This document shows positions 16,029-25,967 of a stretch of 64,000 bases of DNA, piece after piece. The stretch is taken from NCBI RefSeq assembly GCF_003583365.1, contig NZ_QXED01000006.1, positions 434,001-498,000 of the forward strand. The letters are read 5' to 3'. A model generated the notes under the pieces. That model had not been told where the DNA came from. It was given only the letters and a program-made list of their open reading frames with translations, and did no database searches. Source of the DNA: Fibrisoma montanum. Lineage in GTDB: Bacteria > Bacteroidota > Bacteroidia > Cytophagales > Spirosomataceae. Within the stretch, counting starts at the first letter, position 1; each line of letters starts with the position of its first letter. Made by a program: the position numbers and the translations under genes.

Positions 16029-18224
16029 ATGACGGATCGTCAACGTAAAGCCCTTCGCCTTGTCGGCTGGACCCTCCTGGGTCTTATTATTCTGGCCGGT
16101 ATTGGCGCGGGAATCGCTTACTCCAAACGCGAAAGTTTATTACAGGTTGCTCTCAACCGGGCCATCCGCAAGGCCAAACGCGATTATAACCTCGATGTAC
16201 GGATTGGTTCAGCCACCTTTACGGGTTTCTCCTCGCTGGCGTTCACCAACGTTTCGGTGGTTCCGGCCGAGCGCGATACGCTGGCCCGCATCCGGAAAAC
16301 AGAGGTTAGTGTCCGGTTCTGGCCGTTGATTCTGGGGAAAGTGAGCCTCGCCGGTCTGTCGCTCGAAAATGGCCTGGTGCAGGTTATCCGGCGCGACTCC
16401 CTGACCAATATCGATTTCCTGATCCGTCGGCAGCGCGATTCCACCAAAACCACCGCCAGCCGACGCGCCGACCTCTCCGACGTAGCCGAAAACCTGATTG
16501 ATAACCTGCTGTCGAAGATCCCTGACGATCTGAACGTGCAGAACCTGGAGTTTCGGGTGCAGGATAAAAAAGATACCATTTCACTGCTGACCCAAACGGC
16601 GCTCATCGACGATGAAGACGTTTCGTCAACACTCCTGCTCAATGGCGGTCAGGCAACCTGGCACGTAACGGGTACCGCCGACCCCGGCGACCGCGAATAC
16701 GATCTGGCGCTGTATGCGGACAACAAGCCGCTTGAATTGCCTTATATCGAGAAGAAATTCAACCTGAAGCTGCAGGCCGATACGCTCCGGGCCGAACTCC
16801 GCGACGTTGACCGGTCGGGGGGCGAATTTCGGATGGAAGGCATTGGGTCGGTCCGCAACCTTCGGCTCAATCACCCAGCCATCGCCCGCACGGACGTAGT
16901 GGTTGCCAAAGCGGCCATGGACGCCAATCTGTTCGTGGGCGAGAACTACATCGGCATCGACAGTTCCTCAACTTTGTACCTGGGGGAAGTCAGTGCCCAC
17001 CCCTTTGTCAAGTATACGCTGTCGCCAAACAAGGTCTACGAACTGCAGCTACACACCACTCCGCTCGATGCCCAGGCCCTGTTCAACTCGTTTCCCCAGG
17101 GGCTGTTCGAGTCGCTGGAAGGCATGAAGGTATCCGGCAAACTGAAATACGATCTGGCGTTTCAACTGGACGCGTCGCTGCCCGATTCGGTAAAATTCAA
17201 TTCCAGTCTGACGCCCGAGAACTTCCGAATTCTGAAAATGGGGGAAACCAACTTCACGGCGATCAATCAGCCGTTCGTTTATACCCCCTACGAAAAAGGC
17301 AAACCCGTTCGCGATATCGTGGTTGGGCCGGAAAACCCCGATTTTACCCCGCTGAACGCCATTTCCCGCGATTTACGCAACGCCGTACTGACGTCGGAAG
17401 ATTATAATTTCTTTACCCATAAGGGCTTCAACGAGAAGGCGTTCCGCGTATCGATTGCTACCAACTTCAAGGAAAAGTCGTTCAAGCGCGGGGCCAGCAC
17501 CATCTCGATGCAGCTCGTCAAGAACGCGTTCCTGAACCGGAACAAAACGCTGTCTCGGAAGGTCGAGGAGATCTTGATTGTCTGGCTGATTGAAAACGAA
17601 CGGCTGATCCCCAAAGAGCGGATGTACGAAGTATACCTCAACATCATTGAGTGGGGACGTAACATCTACGGCATCAGCGAAGCAGCCCGGTATTATTTCG
17701 CCAAGTCGCCTTCCAACCTGTCGCTGGGCGAAAGTATCTTTCTGGCGTTCGTGATTCCCAGTCCGAAACGGGCGCTGAACTGGTTCAACCCCGACGGTAC
17801 GCTGCAAAGCCGCAACGTACGGGGGTATTTCCGCATCATCGGCCGAATCATGGCCCGGCGCGGCCTGACTGAACCGGACAGCGGTGCCTACGGATTCTAC
17901 GGTGTTCGGCTGCGCGAGGGCCTGCGCCGGGAGGTGGCCCCGCCGGATTCCCTGTTCCAGAGCGACAGCCTGATGACGGAACCCGACGAAGGCAGCGATT
18001 TCAACAATTTCCTGCGCGACCTGTTCAACGGCAATCGGAACGACCAGCGCGAGGATACAGACCGGCCAACGGTTCAGCCGGAACGTAGTGCGCCCACTGA
18101 ACCGGTGACGGCCCCGACCGATACGGTCAAAACCCGCCGACAACTCCGGCAGGAACGGCGGGAACGTAAGCGTCGGGAGCGTGAACTTCAGGAGCAGGCA
18201 AACGGGCAGCAGGAAGACGGTTGA
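16029..18224 (+). CDS. transglycosylase (GT51) with AsmA-like N-terminal region, no transpeptidase domain
   Basis: A 731-residue membrane-anchored protein with one N-terminal TM helix (about 11-30). Residues about 40-420 are beta-rich with AsmA-like features (ITFTGFSSLAFTNVSVVP style). A GT51 peptidoglycan glycosyltransferase domain follows (about 430-610). It keeps the catalytic glutamate in SEDYNFFTHKGFNEKAF (near residue 457), RGASTISMQLVKNAFL, and EVYLNIIEWGRNIYGI. It would polymerise lipid II on the periplasmic side. There is no penicillin-binding domain; instead the C-terminus (about 650-731) is a low-complexity tail rich in Arg, Glu and Gln. The GT51 assignment is solid, but the role of the long N-terminal part is not known. 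Confidence 0.9.
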   Translation: MTDRQRKALRLVGWTLLGLIILAGIGAGIAYSKRESLLQVALNRAIRKAKRDYNLDVRIGSATFTGFSSLAFTNVSVVPAERDTLARIRKTEVSVRFWPLILGKVSLAGLSLENGLVQVIRRDSLTNIDFLIRRQRDSTKTTASRRADLSDVAENLIDNLLSKIPDDLNVQNLEFRVQDKKDTISLLTQTALIDDEDVSSTLLLNGGQATWHVTGTADPGDREYDLALYADNKPLELPYIEKKFNLKLQADTLRAELRDVDRSGGEFRMEGIGSVRNLRLNHPAIARTDVVVAKAAMDANLFVGENYIGIDSSSTLYLGEVSAHPFVKYTLSPNKVYELQLHTTPLDAQALFNSFPQGLFESLEGMKVSGKLKYDLAFQLDASLPDSVKFNSSLTPENFRILKMGETNFTAINQPFVYTPYEKGKPVRDIVVGPENPDFTPLNAISRDLRNAVLTSEDYNFFTHKGFNEKAFRVSIATNFKEKSFKRGASTISMQLVKNAFLNRNKTLSRKVEEILIVWLIENERLIPKERMYEVYLNIIEWGRNIYGISEAARYYFAKSPSNLSLGESIFLAFVIPSPKRALNWFNPDGTLQSRNVRGYFRIIGRIMARRGLTEPDSGAYGFYGVRLREGLRREVAPPDSLFQSDSLMTEPDEGSDFNNFLRDLFNGNRNDQREDTDRPTVQPERSAPTEPVTAPTDTVKTRRQLRQERRERKRRERELQEQANGQQEDG

Positions 18225-18230
18225 CCTTTC

Positions 18231-18905
18231 CTACTCCAGCAGATCAGGACGGCGGGCCCGGGTGCGGGCCAGCGCCTGCTCGTGCCGCCACTCATCAATT
18301 TTAGCTTCGTGACCAGACAACAGGATGTCGGGGACCTTCAAGCCTTCGAACTCCGCCGGGCGGGTGTACACCGGTGGCGCCAGCAGGTTGTCCTGAAACG
18401 AGTCGGTCAGGGCCGAGGTTTCGTCGTTCAGTACGCCCGGTAAGAGCCGGATGATGGCATCCGACAGCACAGCCGCAGCCAGTTCTCCCCCCGACAGCAC
18501 ATAATCGCCGATGCTGATTTCTTTGGTCACAAACTGTTCGCGTACCCGCTCATCAACCCCTTTGTAGTGACCGCAAAGGATGATCAGATTCTGTTTCAGC
18601 GACAGCGTATTAGCCGTTTTCTGCGTTAAACGCTCCCCGTCGGGCGTCATGTAAATAATGTCGTCATAGCTGCGGTCGGCCTGAAGCGACCGAATGCAGC
18701 GGGCAATCGGCTCGATTTGCATGACCATACCGGCCCCACCACCGAAGGCATAATCGTCTACGCGCCGGTGTTTGTCCGTTGAGTAATCGCGGAGGTCGTG
18801 CGTGACAACCTCTACAAAACCACCCTGCTGCGCCCGCTGCAGGATGGAGTGGGCAAAGAAGCTGTCCAGTAGCCGGGGCAGGCACGTAATAATATCAATC
18901 CTCAT
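18231..18905 (-). CDS. trmD: tRNA (guanine-37-N1)-methyltransferase
   Basis: TrmD methylates G37 of tRNAs using SAM and prevents frameshifting. The SPOUT trefoil-knot motifs [12 protein letters not shown] and [17 protein letters not shown] are intact, and [12 protein letters not shown] near residue 55 is typical. The family start [10 protein letters not shown] is at 18905, giving 224 residues. A longer frame to 18980 only reads into rimM. The start overlaps the 3' end of rimM by 11 bases, so the two are translationally coupled. It is third in the conserved rpsP-rimM-trmD order; rplS does not follow here. Confidence 0.96.
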   Translation of the reverse strand: MRIDIITCLPRLLDSFFAHSILQRAQQGGFVEVVTHDLRDYSTDKHRRVDDYAFGGGAGMVMQIEPIARCIRSLQADRSYDDIIYMTPDGERLTQKTANTLSLKQNLIILCGHYKGVDERVREQFVTKEISIGDYVLSGGELAAAVLSDAIIRLLPGVLNDETSALTDSFQDNLLAPPVYTRPAEFEGLKVPDILLSGHEAKIDEWRHEQALARTRARRPDLLE

Positions 18906-19482
18906 CCGTATCGTCCCGGTCGCCGTTGGTTTCGGCTTTAGTCGTGGTATCGTCTTCGAGGTAGATGGCCAGCAGTCCATCGGGCAGCGTTACGTTCAGG
19001 CGCTGATTGGCCCGATCGATGGTGTGTACGATATCGCTGTTGATGGGAATCAGCACTTCTTTCTGCTGATAATCCATAGCAATCAGGTCCTGGGCGTTCA
19101 TGGCATACACGCCCCTGACAATACCCAGTTCGCCCTCCCGGCTATCGACTACGCGGTAGCCGACAATCTCGTGAAAATAGAAGCGGTCTTCATCTTCGAT
19201 TGGTTCGAGGTTTTCGAGTGGCAGGAACACGCCACAATTGATGAGCCGTTCGGCCTGCTCAATCGTATCGACATCCTCGAAGGCCACAATCGCCCGGCTT
19301 CCTTTCACGATCGCAATGGACTCGATAAAATAAGGCAATAGTTCACCTTTGACATCGAGCAGAATGGAGTCCAGGTCGGCGTAATCCGAAGGCTCATCGA
19401 CGTCCAGAAAAATGACCAGCTCCCCGTTAACGCCGTGCGTCTTGGTGATGTGGCCTACCTGATAGCAATCGTCTTTCGTCAC
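18895..19482 (-). CDS. rimM: 16S rRNA processing protein RimM
   Basis: RimM helps assemble the 30S head, binding S19. The N-terminal RimM beta-barrel ([23 protein letters not shown]) and the C-terminal PRC barrel ([26 protein letters not shown], then [16 protein letters not shown]) are both present. At 195 residues it is slightly longer than most, with an acidic tail ([15 protein letters not shown]). It lies 102 bases downstream of rpsP, separated by a terminator, and overlaps trmD. Confidence 0.95.
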   Translation of the reverse strand: MTKDDCYQVGHITKTHGVNGELVIFLDVDEPSDYADLDSILLDVKGELLPYFIESIAIVKGSRAIVAFEDVDTIEQAERLINCGVFLPLENLEPIEDEDRFYFHEIVGYRVVDSREGELGIVRGVYAMNAQDLIAMDYQQKEVLIPINSDIVHTIDRANQRLNVTLPDGLLAIYLEDDTTTKAETNGDRDDTDED

Positions 19483-19530
19483 AGTTTTAATCAGACTTTG
19501 TACGGCAGAAGTTGCTGCCGTGGTATTTAC

Positions 19531-19559
19531 AAAAAGAGCCTGCTCAACTGAACAGGCTC
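19531..19559 (-). terminator. intrinsic terminator between rpsP and rimM
   Basis: On the minus strand, GAGCCTGTTC and GAGCAGGCTC pair (7 bp, plus a wobble and two further pairs) and are followed by TTTTTGT. It lies 26 bases after the rpsP stop, so it should lower rimM-trmD transcription relative to the ribosomal protein. Confidence 0.85.
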
Positions 19560-19584
19560 ATTGATAACACATTCTTCGGTCGAT

Positions 19585-20151
19585 TTATTCCGCAGCGGTC
19601 GTATCCGTTGAGGTTGATTCTTCCGTTGCGGCCGGCGTTTCTTCGGCTGCTCCTTCTTCAGCGGCAGGTGCCGCTTCAGCAACGGGCTCTTCTACCTTGT
19701 TTTTCTTGGCGATAGCCTCAGCGCGGGCTTCATTTACCTTACGCTCAGCTTCCAGACGGGCCTCCCGATCCTGTTGCTTCTGCTGCTGCTTAACGTCAGA
19801 AGCGCCAGTGACGCGGCCTTCCTTGTCCTGCTTCCAGGTGCTGAATTTTTCGTCGGCCTGCTCCTGCGTGATAGCGCCTTTGTTAACGCCTACCTGCAGG
19901 TGCTTGCGCAGCATAATACCCTCGTGCGACAGAATTGACCGAGCGGTATCGGTCGGTTCTGCACCAACCATGAGCCAATGAACGGCCCGCTCCGACTTCA
20001 ATACGACCGTCGATGGGTCGGTGTTGGGGTTGTACGTACCGATTTTCTCGATAAACCGGCCATCGCGGGGTGACCGGGCTTCGGCCACAACGATGTCGTA
20101 CATCGCCATCTTCTTGCGTCCACGACGCGATAAACGAATTTTAACAGCCAT
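19585..20151 (-). CDS. rpsP: 30S ribosomal protein S16 with extended C-terminus
   Basis: The first 85 residues are S16 ([40 protein letters not shown]). The protein has 188 residues, about double the usual bacterial length. The extra part is a Lys/Glu-rich helix ([26 protein letters not shown] type) and an Ala/Glu/Thr-rich tail, which is known in Bacteroidota S16. The leader (54 bases) contains a small hairpin GAGGGA-cgca-TCCCTC at 20173-20188. The promoter box is at 20205-20212. It is first in rpsP-rimM-trmD. Confidence 0.96.
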   Translation of the reverse strand: MAVKIRLSRRGRKKMAMYDIVVAEARSPRDGRFIEKIGTYNPNTDPSTVVLKSERAVHWLMVGAEPTDTARSILSHEGIMLRKHLQVGVNKGAITQEQADEKFSTWKQDKEGRVTGASDVKQQQKQQDREARLEAERKVNEARAEAIAKKNKVEEPVAEAAPAAEEGAAEETPAATEESTSTDTTAAE

Positions 20152-20204
20152 TTTTGCTTGCTTGTTTTTGATGAGGGACGCATCCCTCCGGTAAAACGTG
20201 GCCG

Positions 20205-20212
20205 CAAAAGTA
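20205..20212 (-). promoter_or_regulatory. -7 box (TACTTTTG) for rpsP
   Basis: The minus strand reads TACTTTTG, an exact TAnnTTTG match, 54 bases before the rpsP ATG. Confidence 0.6.
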
Positions 20213-20289
20213 CGGAAAAATGCTGGAATAGTGAACGGCGACGGCTAAGTTTATTTGTAAATGTCAGCCCCGGCTGGTCAGCCGTCTGC

Positions 20290-21477
20290 CTACCGGCCGG
20301 TACCCAGCTTCGCAGCTGGTTCTTTCAGGCCATCAACCAGCTTGTTCAGCAGTACGTTCTGTTGCTGCAGATCGTAGATGTATTCCCAGAACATCACTCC
20401 CGCTAACCCCTTCTGTTTGACGTAGTCTACCTTCGGACCAAACGATTCAGCATCGGCGTAGGAGATAAACGTGCGTGAGGTCGGGTTCCACAGGTACGGC
20501 GCCTTCGCATCGGCATCCCAGTACCGAACGAAGCCATTCTTGTTGATGTACTTGGCAACCAGTTCATCGTAGCTGAGAAAGGAGTGCTTCCCCGCTGCGG
20601 GCTGGAACAGGCCATTGTCGACCGGCTTCACATCGGCCCAGCCACGGCCGTAGAATGGGATACCGAGCACAATCTTTTCTACGGGAACACCGGCCCGAAT
20701 GTGGCCATCGACCGCCGACATGGAGCTATTGCGCGACTGATCTCCTTTTTTCGACTGGTCCAGCGGGCTGTGGTGCCCCGTCACCTTATCGTTACCGTGG
20801 TACAGGTCGTAGGTCATGATGTTGACGTAGTCGAGGTACTGCTGTGCTTCACCCAGATTGGTATGACTAACAAAGGCCGTGTCGCCCCCCGTAGCCGCCG
20901 TCAGCAGGTAATGATTCCGGCCGGTCCGGTTGTCGAGCCGCCCCTGCTCGTCGAGCCGGTCGCGAATGGCTTTCAGAAACAAGGTAAAATTCGCTTTGTC
21001 TTCGGGTCGGTAGATATTGCCCGCACCCACCTGAGCCGGGTACTCCCAGTCGATGTCCACCCCGTCAAGCTTGTGTTTTTTAAGGAAAGCGACAGCACTG
21101 TTGGCAAACTTCCGACGGGAAGCCTCTGTCAGGGCCGCGTCTGAAAAGTACTTGCATCCGCCCCACCCCCCTACGGAGATCAACACCTTCAGGTTCCTGT
21201 TAACCGACCGGAGTGCGGTCAGGACGGCCATATTAGCGGAATCCCGGGGGGTAATGGCTGCCAGTTCGCCGTTTTGAGCCGGTACGGCAAAGGCGTAATT
21301 GATATGCGTCAGTTTGAACGGATCAATCTGTTCTTTCGTCCAGCCTTTATCTGTTACGTACCCAATGACAACGTACGATCGGGACGATTGAGCAGACTGG
21401 GCCTGCCCGGCAATACCTCCGCTGAGGAATAGAGCAGCTATGAACAGACCTGTACAGAATGAGCGGAAATTTTGCAT
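20290..21477 (-). CDS. secreted GH18 chitinase-like glycoside hydrolase
   Basis: The gene encodes 395 residues from the ATG at 21477 (MQNFRSFCTGLFIAALFLSG, a clear signal peptide); the longer frame to 21597 has no fitting N-terminus. The GH18 TIM barrel has KVLISVGGWGG (about 97-107) and the catalytic DxxDxDxE motif LDGVDIDWEYP, with Glu145 as acid/base. MTYDLYHG and VLGIPFYGRGW are also conserved. GH18 enzymes cut beta-1,4 bonds between GlcNAc units (chitinases) or the chitobiose core of N-glycans (ENGases), by a substrate-assisted mechanism. The sequence looks more like a chitinase, but the neighbours (GH20, GH125, GH29) keep the ENGase option open. It is the last gene of the minus-strand hydrolase group, separated from the esterase by a REP-like element. 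Confidence 0.92.
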   Translation of the reverse strand: MQNFRSFCTGLFIAALFLSGGIAGQAQSAQSSRSYVVIGYVTDKGWTKEQIDPFKLTHINYAFAVPAQNGELAAITPRDSANMAVLTALRSVNRNLKVLISVGGWGGCKYFSDAALTEASRRKFANSAVAFLKKHKLDGVDIDWEYPAQVGAGNIYRPEDKANFTLFLKAIRDRLDEQGRLDNRTGRNHYLLTAATGGDTAFVSHTNLGEAQQYLDYVNIMTYDLYHGNDKVTGHHSPLDQSKKGDQSRNSSMSAVDGHIRAGVPVEKIVLGIPFYGRGWADVKPVDNGLFQPAAGKHSFLSYDELVAKYINKNGFVRYWDADAKAPYLWNPTSRTFISYADAESFGPKVDYVKQKGLAGVMFWEYIYDLQQQNVLLNKLVDGLKEPAAKLGTGR

Positions 21478-21557
21478 GAATAAATGGGATATATCAGGAG
21501 CCTTGTTTACGAACAAACGTGTATTCTGAGGTTTAGAGCGGGTGTGGCCTGAAGGCT

Positions 21558-21694
21558 GTTGGGCGTTTTTTGTTAGCCCAACGACAGATTTTGTCATCCT
21601 GACGACAGGAAGGTTCTTTGGTAGAGGCTATAAAAAGCGATAGGCTGTACTATCCCTAACTACCGAAGATCCTTCCTAACGTCAGGATGACAAA
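21558..21694. repeat. REP-like imperfect palindromic element
   Basis: Arms at 21590-21624 and 21660-21694 (35 nt each) are inverted copies with four mismatches. They contain TTTGTCATCCTGACG near one end and CTACC near the other. Next to them GTTGGGC/GCCCAAC (21558-21564 / 21576-21582) makes a second small hairpin. The element fills the gap between the esterase and GH18 genes. GTCATCCTGA-containing palindromes are scattered in many Bacteroidota genomes, and this looks like one of them. Confidence 0.75.
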
Positions 21695-21709
21695 CAATAC
21701 TATTCACCC

Positions 21710-24247
21710 CTACTGTTTCGCCATTGTCTGGCTCGGTAACGCCCAGTTGTTATCAAAGAAGCCCGCGGTTTTGATGCCTTTGGCACCATCGGCGAGCATG
21801 CTGACGTCGAACACCATGTAATCCGGGAAACCACTGGCACCCGCAAAATACTGATTGGCGTTGGCAGCTTTCAGACCCGGCATACCGGTACCGGTTACGA
21901 CGGCCACCGATGCTATCTGACTATCCTGGCGCGGCCAGACAAAGTAAGCCCCGAGGCTGTCGCCGGTATAGCGCTGGCTGCCTACCATCAACTGCCCGCG
22001 ACTCACCTGAATCGGGCAATTGGCCAGCAGGGCATTCCAGGCCCGGTTTGTCGTCTGATTTCCAAAGAGGATTACCCCCCGGTTGGCGTACCGGGCTGGG
22101 TCAAAGGCCTTGTCGGGGATGACATCCACGGCTCCGTTGCCCCGGTAATACCAGGTTTCGGCATCGTAGCGGGCTTTATTGTACGCCCACGCGTTTTCCT
22201 CGGCCGTGCCGGTTGTTCCATACACAAACACCATGCGGTGATTAAAGGCGTCCTTAAACGTTCCGTTGCGGTGAGGCCCTTTCTGAGCCAGATCGAGCCG
22301 GCTGGCTGGCGTCCAGCGGTCGCCTTCCCGACGCAGTACCAACGTATCGCCGGCACTGGCCGTCGTATGTTCGATAGCGGGCTGACCATCCAATGTAATT
22401 TTTACCGGTGCTTTCGCCCCGAATTCGTTCAGCGCCAGCTTCAGCACCGCTACGTTCGATGTTGTACCGGTAATCCCCTGCCGGCTCCGGTTGAGCTGAA
22501 TCCGGCTGTAGTCGAGCGGCTGTATCTGCTGCTCAATCGACGCCCAGCGGTAAGCCGAAGAAATGCCGGGATTCGCCGTGGTAAAATCAATGGCATTGAC
22601 GGTTGAATCGAGGGGTAACTGGTGCCATTTGAAGAAGTCGAACAGTGGTTTCCAGTCAACACTGTGGTCGCCAAACCAGTGGCTGCCACCGGGGTATTCG
22701 TAATAGCTTAGATCCGGCTGTATTTCCCCTAATAGTTTGCGCATCTGGCGGGCGTAGGTAACGGGCACGGTCCGGTCGGCATCGCCGTGGAATACGTACA
22801 CGCCCAGCGGCTTGTAGTTGCTTACCAGCTTCAGTACATCACTTTGGTTGGCGGCCCGCAGCAACACCTGTTCCAGCGGGTTACTGCTCCCGTCCGGAAT
22901 GACCCCGTCTGCCGAACCGTATTCTTTCAGGGTCGGATAACCCGCGCAGGGCGCAATGGCCGCCCACTTGTCGGGATAGGTAGCGCCCAGAAACCAGGTG
23001 CCGTGGCCCCCCATCGAGTGCCCGGTCAGGTAGATTTGCCGGGGGTCTGGTTTAAACTGCTGTTTCGCCAGCGCCAGCACTTCCAGCGCATCCAGACGCC
23101 CCCAGTCTTCCCAGTTGAAGCCGCGCGGCCGACGGTTCGTAGCGGCTACCAGGTTCCCCCAGTCTTTAGGTTTATAGGCCCGGGCCTGCCCGCTGGCTTC
23201 AACCCCGGCCCCGTGGACCGACAGGAACAGGGCCGATGGCGTACCGCTGGCTGCGGATACGGACTGGGGCGTTACGGCGTAATACTGCAGGCTGCCGTCG
23301 ATCTGACTGATAAACGTTTGGCTAAACGAAGCCCCCGGTGCAGCGGCATCGATCGATACGGTGCTTTCGTCCAGCGTTTTACCTTTCTGCGTAAGACTCA
23401 GGCGGCAGGATTGCGGCCCTCTGGCCGTTACGCCACTCCCGTCGAAGTTGAAGGGTACTTTGCGGCTCGACATGGCCGGTATGGCAGGTAGCGTTGTCGA
23501 TTGTTCCTTGCCCGCCAGATTACTCGTCAGCTGGAGACCCGTTAGCGGGCTGCCTGACGCATTGATCACAACCACAGCGCCCTGGAGCGACGTATTCGAC
23601 TCACCGAGCCGGATGCTTGGCAGGGTTGGATCGTCGGTACGCAGCAGAACGGTCCTGGTCGGAAACTCCAGATTCGCCGTTACGGAAATACCCCGAACGT
23701 AGAACTCGTTGAGACCTTTTTTGAGCTGAATCGGGATGTGCAGATACCCCATACTATAGGCATCGCCCATGTGCAGTTCGCCGTTCACGTACACGTTGCT
23801 GTTGCCCTTGATGTTCAGCAGCGCCACCCGCTCGCGATCCGATGGGTACGTCAGGTACGTGTACCCACCGCCCCCACCGATTCCCCCCCGCAGGCTACCG
23901 GGAGTTACGCCGGGGCCGGCCGGAGCGCCCCCGTTGCGGAACGCATTGTTCCGCAGCCGGAGCCGGTTCAGGCTATCGGCCGTAACGGCCAGCCACTTCA
24001 CGTCACGACCCTGCTCATCGCGGCCAAACACGGCCCCTTCTGCCGGCTGCTTCAGGGTGTTCGTGTAGAGTTGATGGGCCAGCGGATCGGTGTAAATAGC
24101 CTCCCGACCGTAGCGGCTTCCCGTCAGGGCCACCAGGCCCTTCGTAAACTGATAACCACTCGACGTGCTGGTGGGCTGAGTTGTCTGTGCCTGCGTTTGC
24201 CCGCCCAGCAGAAGCCCAAGTAAGGCGCTGGCAATTCGTTTGTTCAT
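21710..24247 (-). CDS. secreted esterase/peptidase of the alpha/beta-hydrolase (PHB depolymerase/S9-like) type
   Basis: A protein of about 845 residues with a signal peptide (MNKRIASALLGLLLGGQTQA). Residues about 25-330 are a beta-rich N-terminal region with a Gly-rich loop. The central alpha/beta hydrolase has GHSMGGHGTW (nucleophile Ser411), FHGDADRTVPV (Asp) and GGSHWFGDHS (His). The C-terminal 250 residues form another beta-rich part. Such proteins remove acyl groups from polysaccharides or cut peptides; the substrate is not visible. I use Met at 24247, but an ATG at 24262 is also possible. The gap to the GH20 stop is 5-20 bases, so the two are co-transcribed. Confidence 0.8.
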   Translation of the reverse strand: MNKRIASALLGLLLGGQTQAQTTQPTSTSSGYQFTKGLVALTGSRYGREAIYTDPLAHQLYTNTLKQPAEGAVFGRDEQGRDVKWLAVTADSLNRLRLRNNAFRNGGAPAGPGVTPGSLRGGIGGGGGYTYLTYPSDRERVALLNIKGNSNVYVNGELHMGDAYSMGYLHIPIQLKKGLNEFYVRGISVTANLEFPTRTVLLRTDDPTLPSIRLGESNTSLQGAVVVINASGSPLTGLQLTSNLAGKEQSTTLPAIPAMSSRKVPFNFDGSGVTARGPQSCRLSLTQKGKTLDESTVSIDAAAPGASFSQTFISQIDGSLQYYAVTPQSVSAASGTPSALFLSVHGAGVEASGQARAYKPKDWGNLVAATNRRPRGFNWEDWGRLDALEVLALAKQQFKPDPRQIYLTGHSMGGHGTWFLGATYPDKWAAIAPCAGYPTLKEYGSADGVIPDGSSNPLEQVLLRAANQSDVLKLVSNYKPLGVYVFHGDADRTVPVTYARQMRKLLGEIQPDLSYYEYPGGSHWFGDHSVDWKPLFDFFKWHQLPLDSTVNAIDFTTANPGISSAYRWASIEQQIQPLDYSRIQLNRSRQGITGTTSNVAVLKLALNEFGAKAPVKITLDGQPAIEHTTASAGDTLVLRREGDRWTPASRLDLAQKGPHRNGTFKDAFNHRMVFVYGTTGTAEENAWAYNKARYDAETWYYRGNGAVDVIPDKAFDPARYANRGVILFGNQTTNRAWNALLANCPIQVSRGQLMVGSQRYTGDSLGAYFVWPRQDSQIASVAVVTGTGMPGLKAANANQYFAGASGFPDYMVFDVSMLADGAKGIKTAGFFDNNWALPSQTMAKQ

Positions 24248-24267
24248 AACCGGTACGTTCATAGGTG

Positions 24268-25926
24268 CTATTGCTTCGATGCCGTCTGGGTAGGCATCTG
24301 GTACTGAAACCTGGTATTGACCGGGGCCCCGAAATAGTTGACGTTCAGGAAGTCCAGTCGTTTTTGATGCAGCGCCAGCCGCCGTTTAAAATCCGCTACG
24401 TTTTTCCGGTCTTTTTGGGTCCAGCCCACTTCGGCCAGCGCGATGGCCCGTGGCCAGACCATGTATTCGACGTATTCCGGCGTCAGCATGTATTCCGTCC
24501 AGACGTTGCCCTGCACACCGATGATGTGTTTAGCTTCCTCGGCGTTCAGACTGTCGGGCGTGGGCTCGTAGCCGTACGTTTTTTCGAGGGTTGTGAAGCC
24601 GCCGATGGCGATTGGCTGCGTTTTCGGGTCGGCCTGGTAATGGTCCAGATAACAGAACCCACCCGGCGTCATGATAGCGTCGTGTCCCTGGCGGGCAGCC
24701 GCAATACCTCCTTCGGTGCCGCGCCAGCTCATTACCGTAGCGTTCGGCGACAGACCGCCTTCCAGGATTTCGTCCCAGCCGATCATCTTCCGGCCTTTGG
24801 ACGTAATGAATTTATCGATGCGCCGGATAAAATAGCTTTGCAATTCGTGTTCGTCTTTCAGCCCTTCCCGTTTCATCAGGTCCTGGCAGAACCGGCTTTG
24901 TTTCCACTGGGTTTTCGGGCATTCGTCGCCCCCGATGTGAATATACTGGCTGGGAAACAGGTCCATTACCTCCGTCAGAACGTCCTGCAAAAACGTAAAT
25001 GTCTCTTCGCGCGGAAACAGTACGTCCTCAAACACCCCCCACTTCGTCGCGACGGGCACAAGTTTGTCGGGATTACTGCCCAGTTCCGGATAACCCGCCA
25101 GAATGGCCATCGAATGTCCCGGCAGTTCTATTTCAGGAATGACCGTTACGAACCGCTCCTGCGCGTAGCGAACTACCTCGCGCACTTCGTCCTGGGTGTA
25201 GAAGCCCCCGTACGGTGTTCCATCGTACCGGTTCTCGCCGTAGCGACCCACCATCGACTGTTTCCGCTGCGAACCAATCTGGGTCAGTTTTGGGTATTTC
25301 CTGATCTCAATCCGCCAGCCCTGGTCTTCGGTCAGATGCCAGTGAAAAACATTCTGCTTATGGAGCGCAATCAGATCGATGTATTTTTTGACGAAACTAA
25401 CCGGGAAGAAGTGCCGCCCTACATCCAGGTGAAGTCCGCGGTAGGCATAACGGGGCTGGTCTTCGATGGTACAGCAGGGTACTGACCAAACCACATTCCG
25501 GACGGCCGCCGGGCTGAACACCTCAACCGGCATTAACTGAAGCAGCGACTGAAGCCCGTAAAAAAAGCCGTTGGGCTGCTCGGCCGTGATCACAATCTGT
25601 TTGGGCGTAACCCGCAGGGCGTATCCTTCCTCACCTAACGTTTCTCCCCTGGCGGCTTCAAACCGAATGGCGGCCTTACTGGTCTTACCAGTCGTAACCG
25701 ACGGGGTACGTCCTGTGGCTTTTGCTAACTGACCGGCCAGCATATCGGCGATGGGTCGGATAGCCGCATTGTCAACCGAAATCTGTACTGTGTTCGGCAA
25801 GGTAAACACCCCCGCCTTTTCGTCTAGTTTGTTGGGTTTAGGTACTATGGCGTACGTTGCTGACTGAGCCAGTGCCATTCGACTCAGCACAAGAATAGAA
25901 CAGAGAATAATTAATTTTTTCATCAA
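24268..25926 (-). CDS. GH20 beta-N-acetylhexosaminidase
   Basis: The enzyme releases terminal GlcNAc or GalNAc from the non-reducing end of glycans. A signal peptide (MMKKLIILCSILVLSRMALAQ) is followed by a GH20b domain (about 25-150) and the catalytic barrel. The hallmark YIHIGGDECPKTQW has the Asp334-Glu335 pair. FHWHLTEDQGWRIEI, YIPEIELPGHS-like and VMSWRGTEGGI are intact. The length (552 aa) fits single-enzyme GH20s of Bacteroidota. It lies upstream of and co-transcribed with the esterase. A palindrome that also occurs in the susC/ROK gap lies 42 bases before its start, suggesting control by the ROK regulator. Confidence 0.95.
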   Translation of the reverse strand: MMKKLIILCSILVLSRMALAQSATYAIVPKPNKLDEKAGVFTLPNTVQISVDNAAIRPIADMLAGQLAKATGRTPSVTTGKTSKAAIRFEAARGETLGEEGYALRVTPKQIVITAEQPNGFFYGLQSLLQLMPVEVFSPAAVRNVVWSVPCCTIEDQPRYAYRGLHLDVGRHFFPVSFVKKYIDLIALHKQNVFHWHLTEDQGWRIEIRKYPKLTQIGSQRKQSMVGRYGENRYDGTPYGGFYTQDEVREVVRYAQERFVTVIPEIELPGHSMAILAGYPELGSNPDKLVPVATKWGVFEDVLFPREETFTFLQDVLTEVMDLFPSQYIHIGGDECPKTQWKQSRFCQDLMKREGLKDEHELQSYFIRRIDKFITSKGRKMIGWDEILEGGLSPNATVMSWRGTEGGIAAARQGHDAIMTPGGFCYLDHYQADPKTQPIAIGGFTTLEKTYGYEPTPDSLNAEEAKHIIGVQGNVWTEYMLTPEYVEYMVWPRAIALAEVGWTQKDRKNVADFKRRLALHQKRLDFLNVNYFGAPVNTRFQYQMPTQTASKQ

Positions 25927-25967
25927 AGAAAGTGCTTAAACCATTCAGGGGCATAATTTATAAAATA

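Noticed and set aside
24265-25485. 406-codon frame opposite GH20
   Set aside because: It is the antisense of a gene with all GH20 motifs. It shows no signal or domain.
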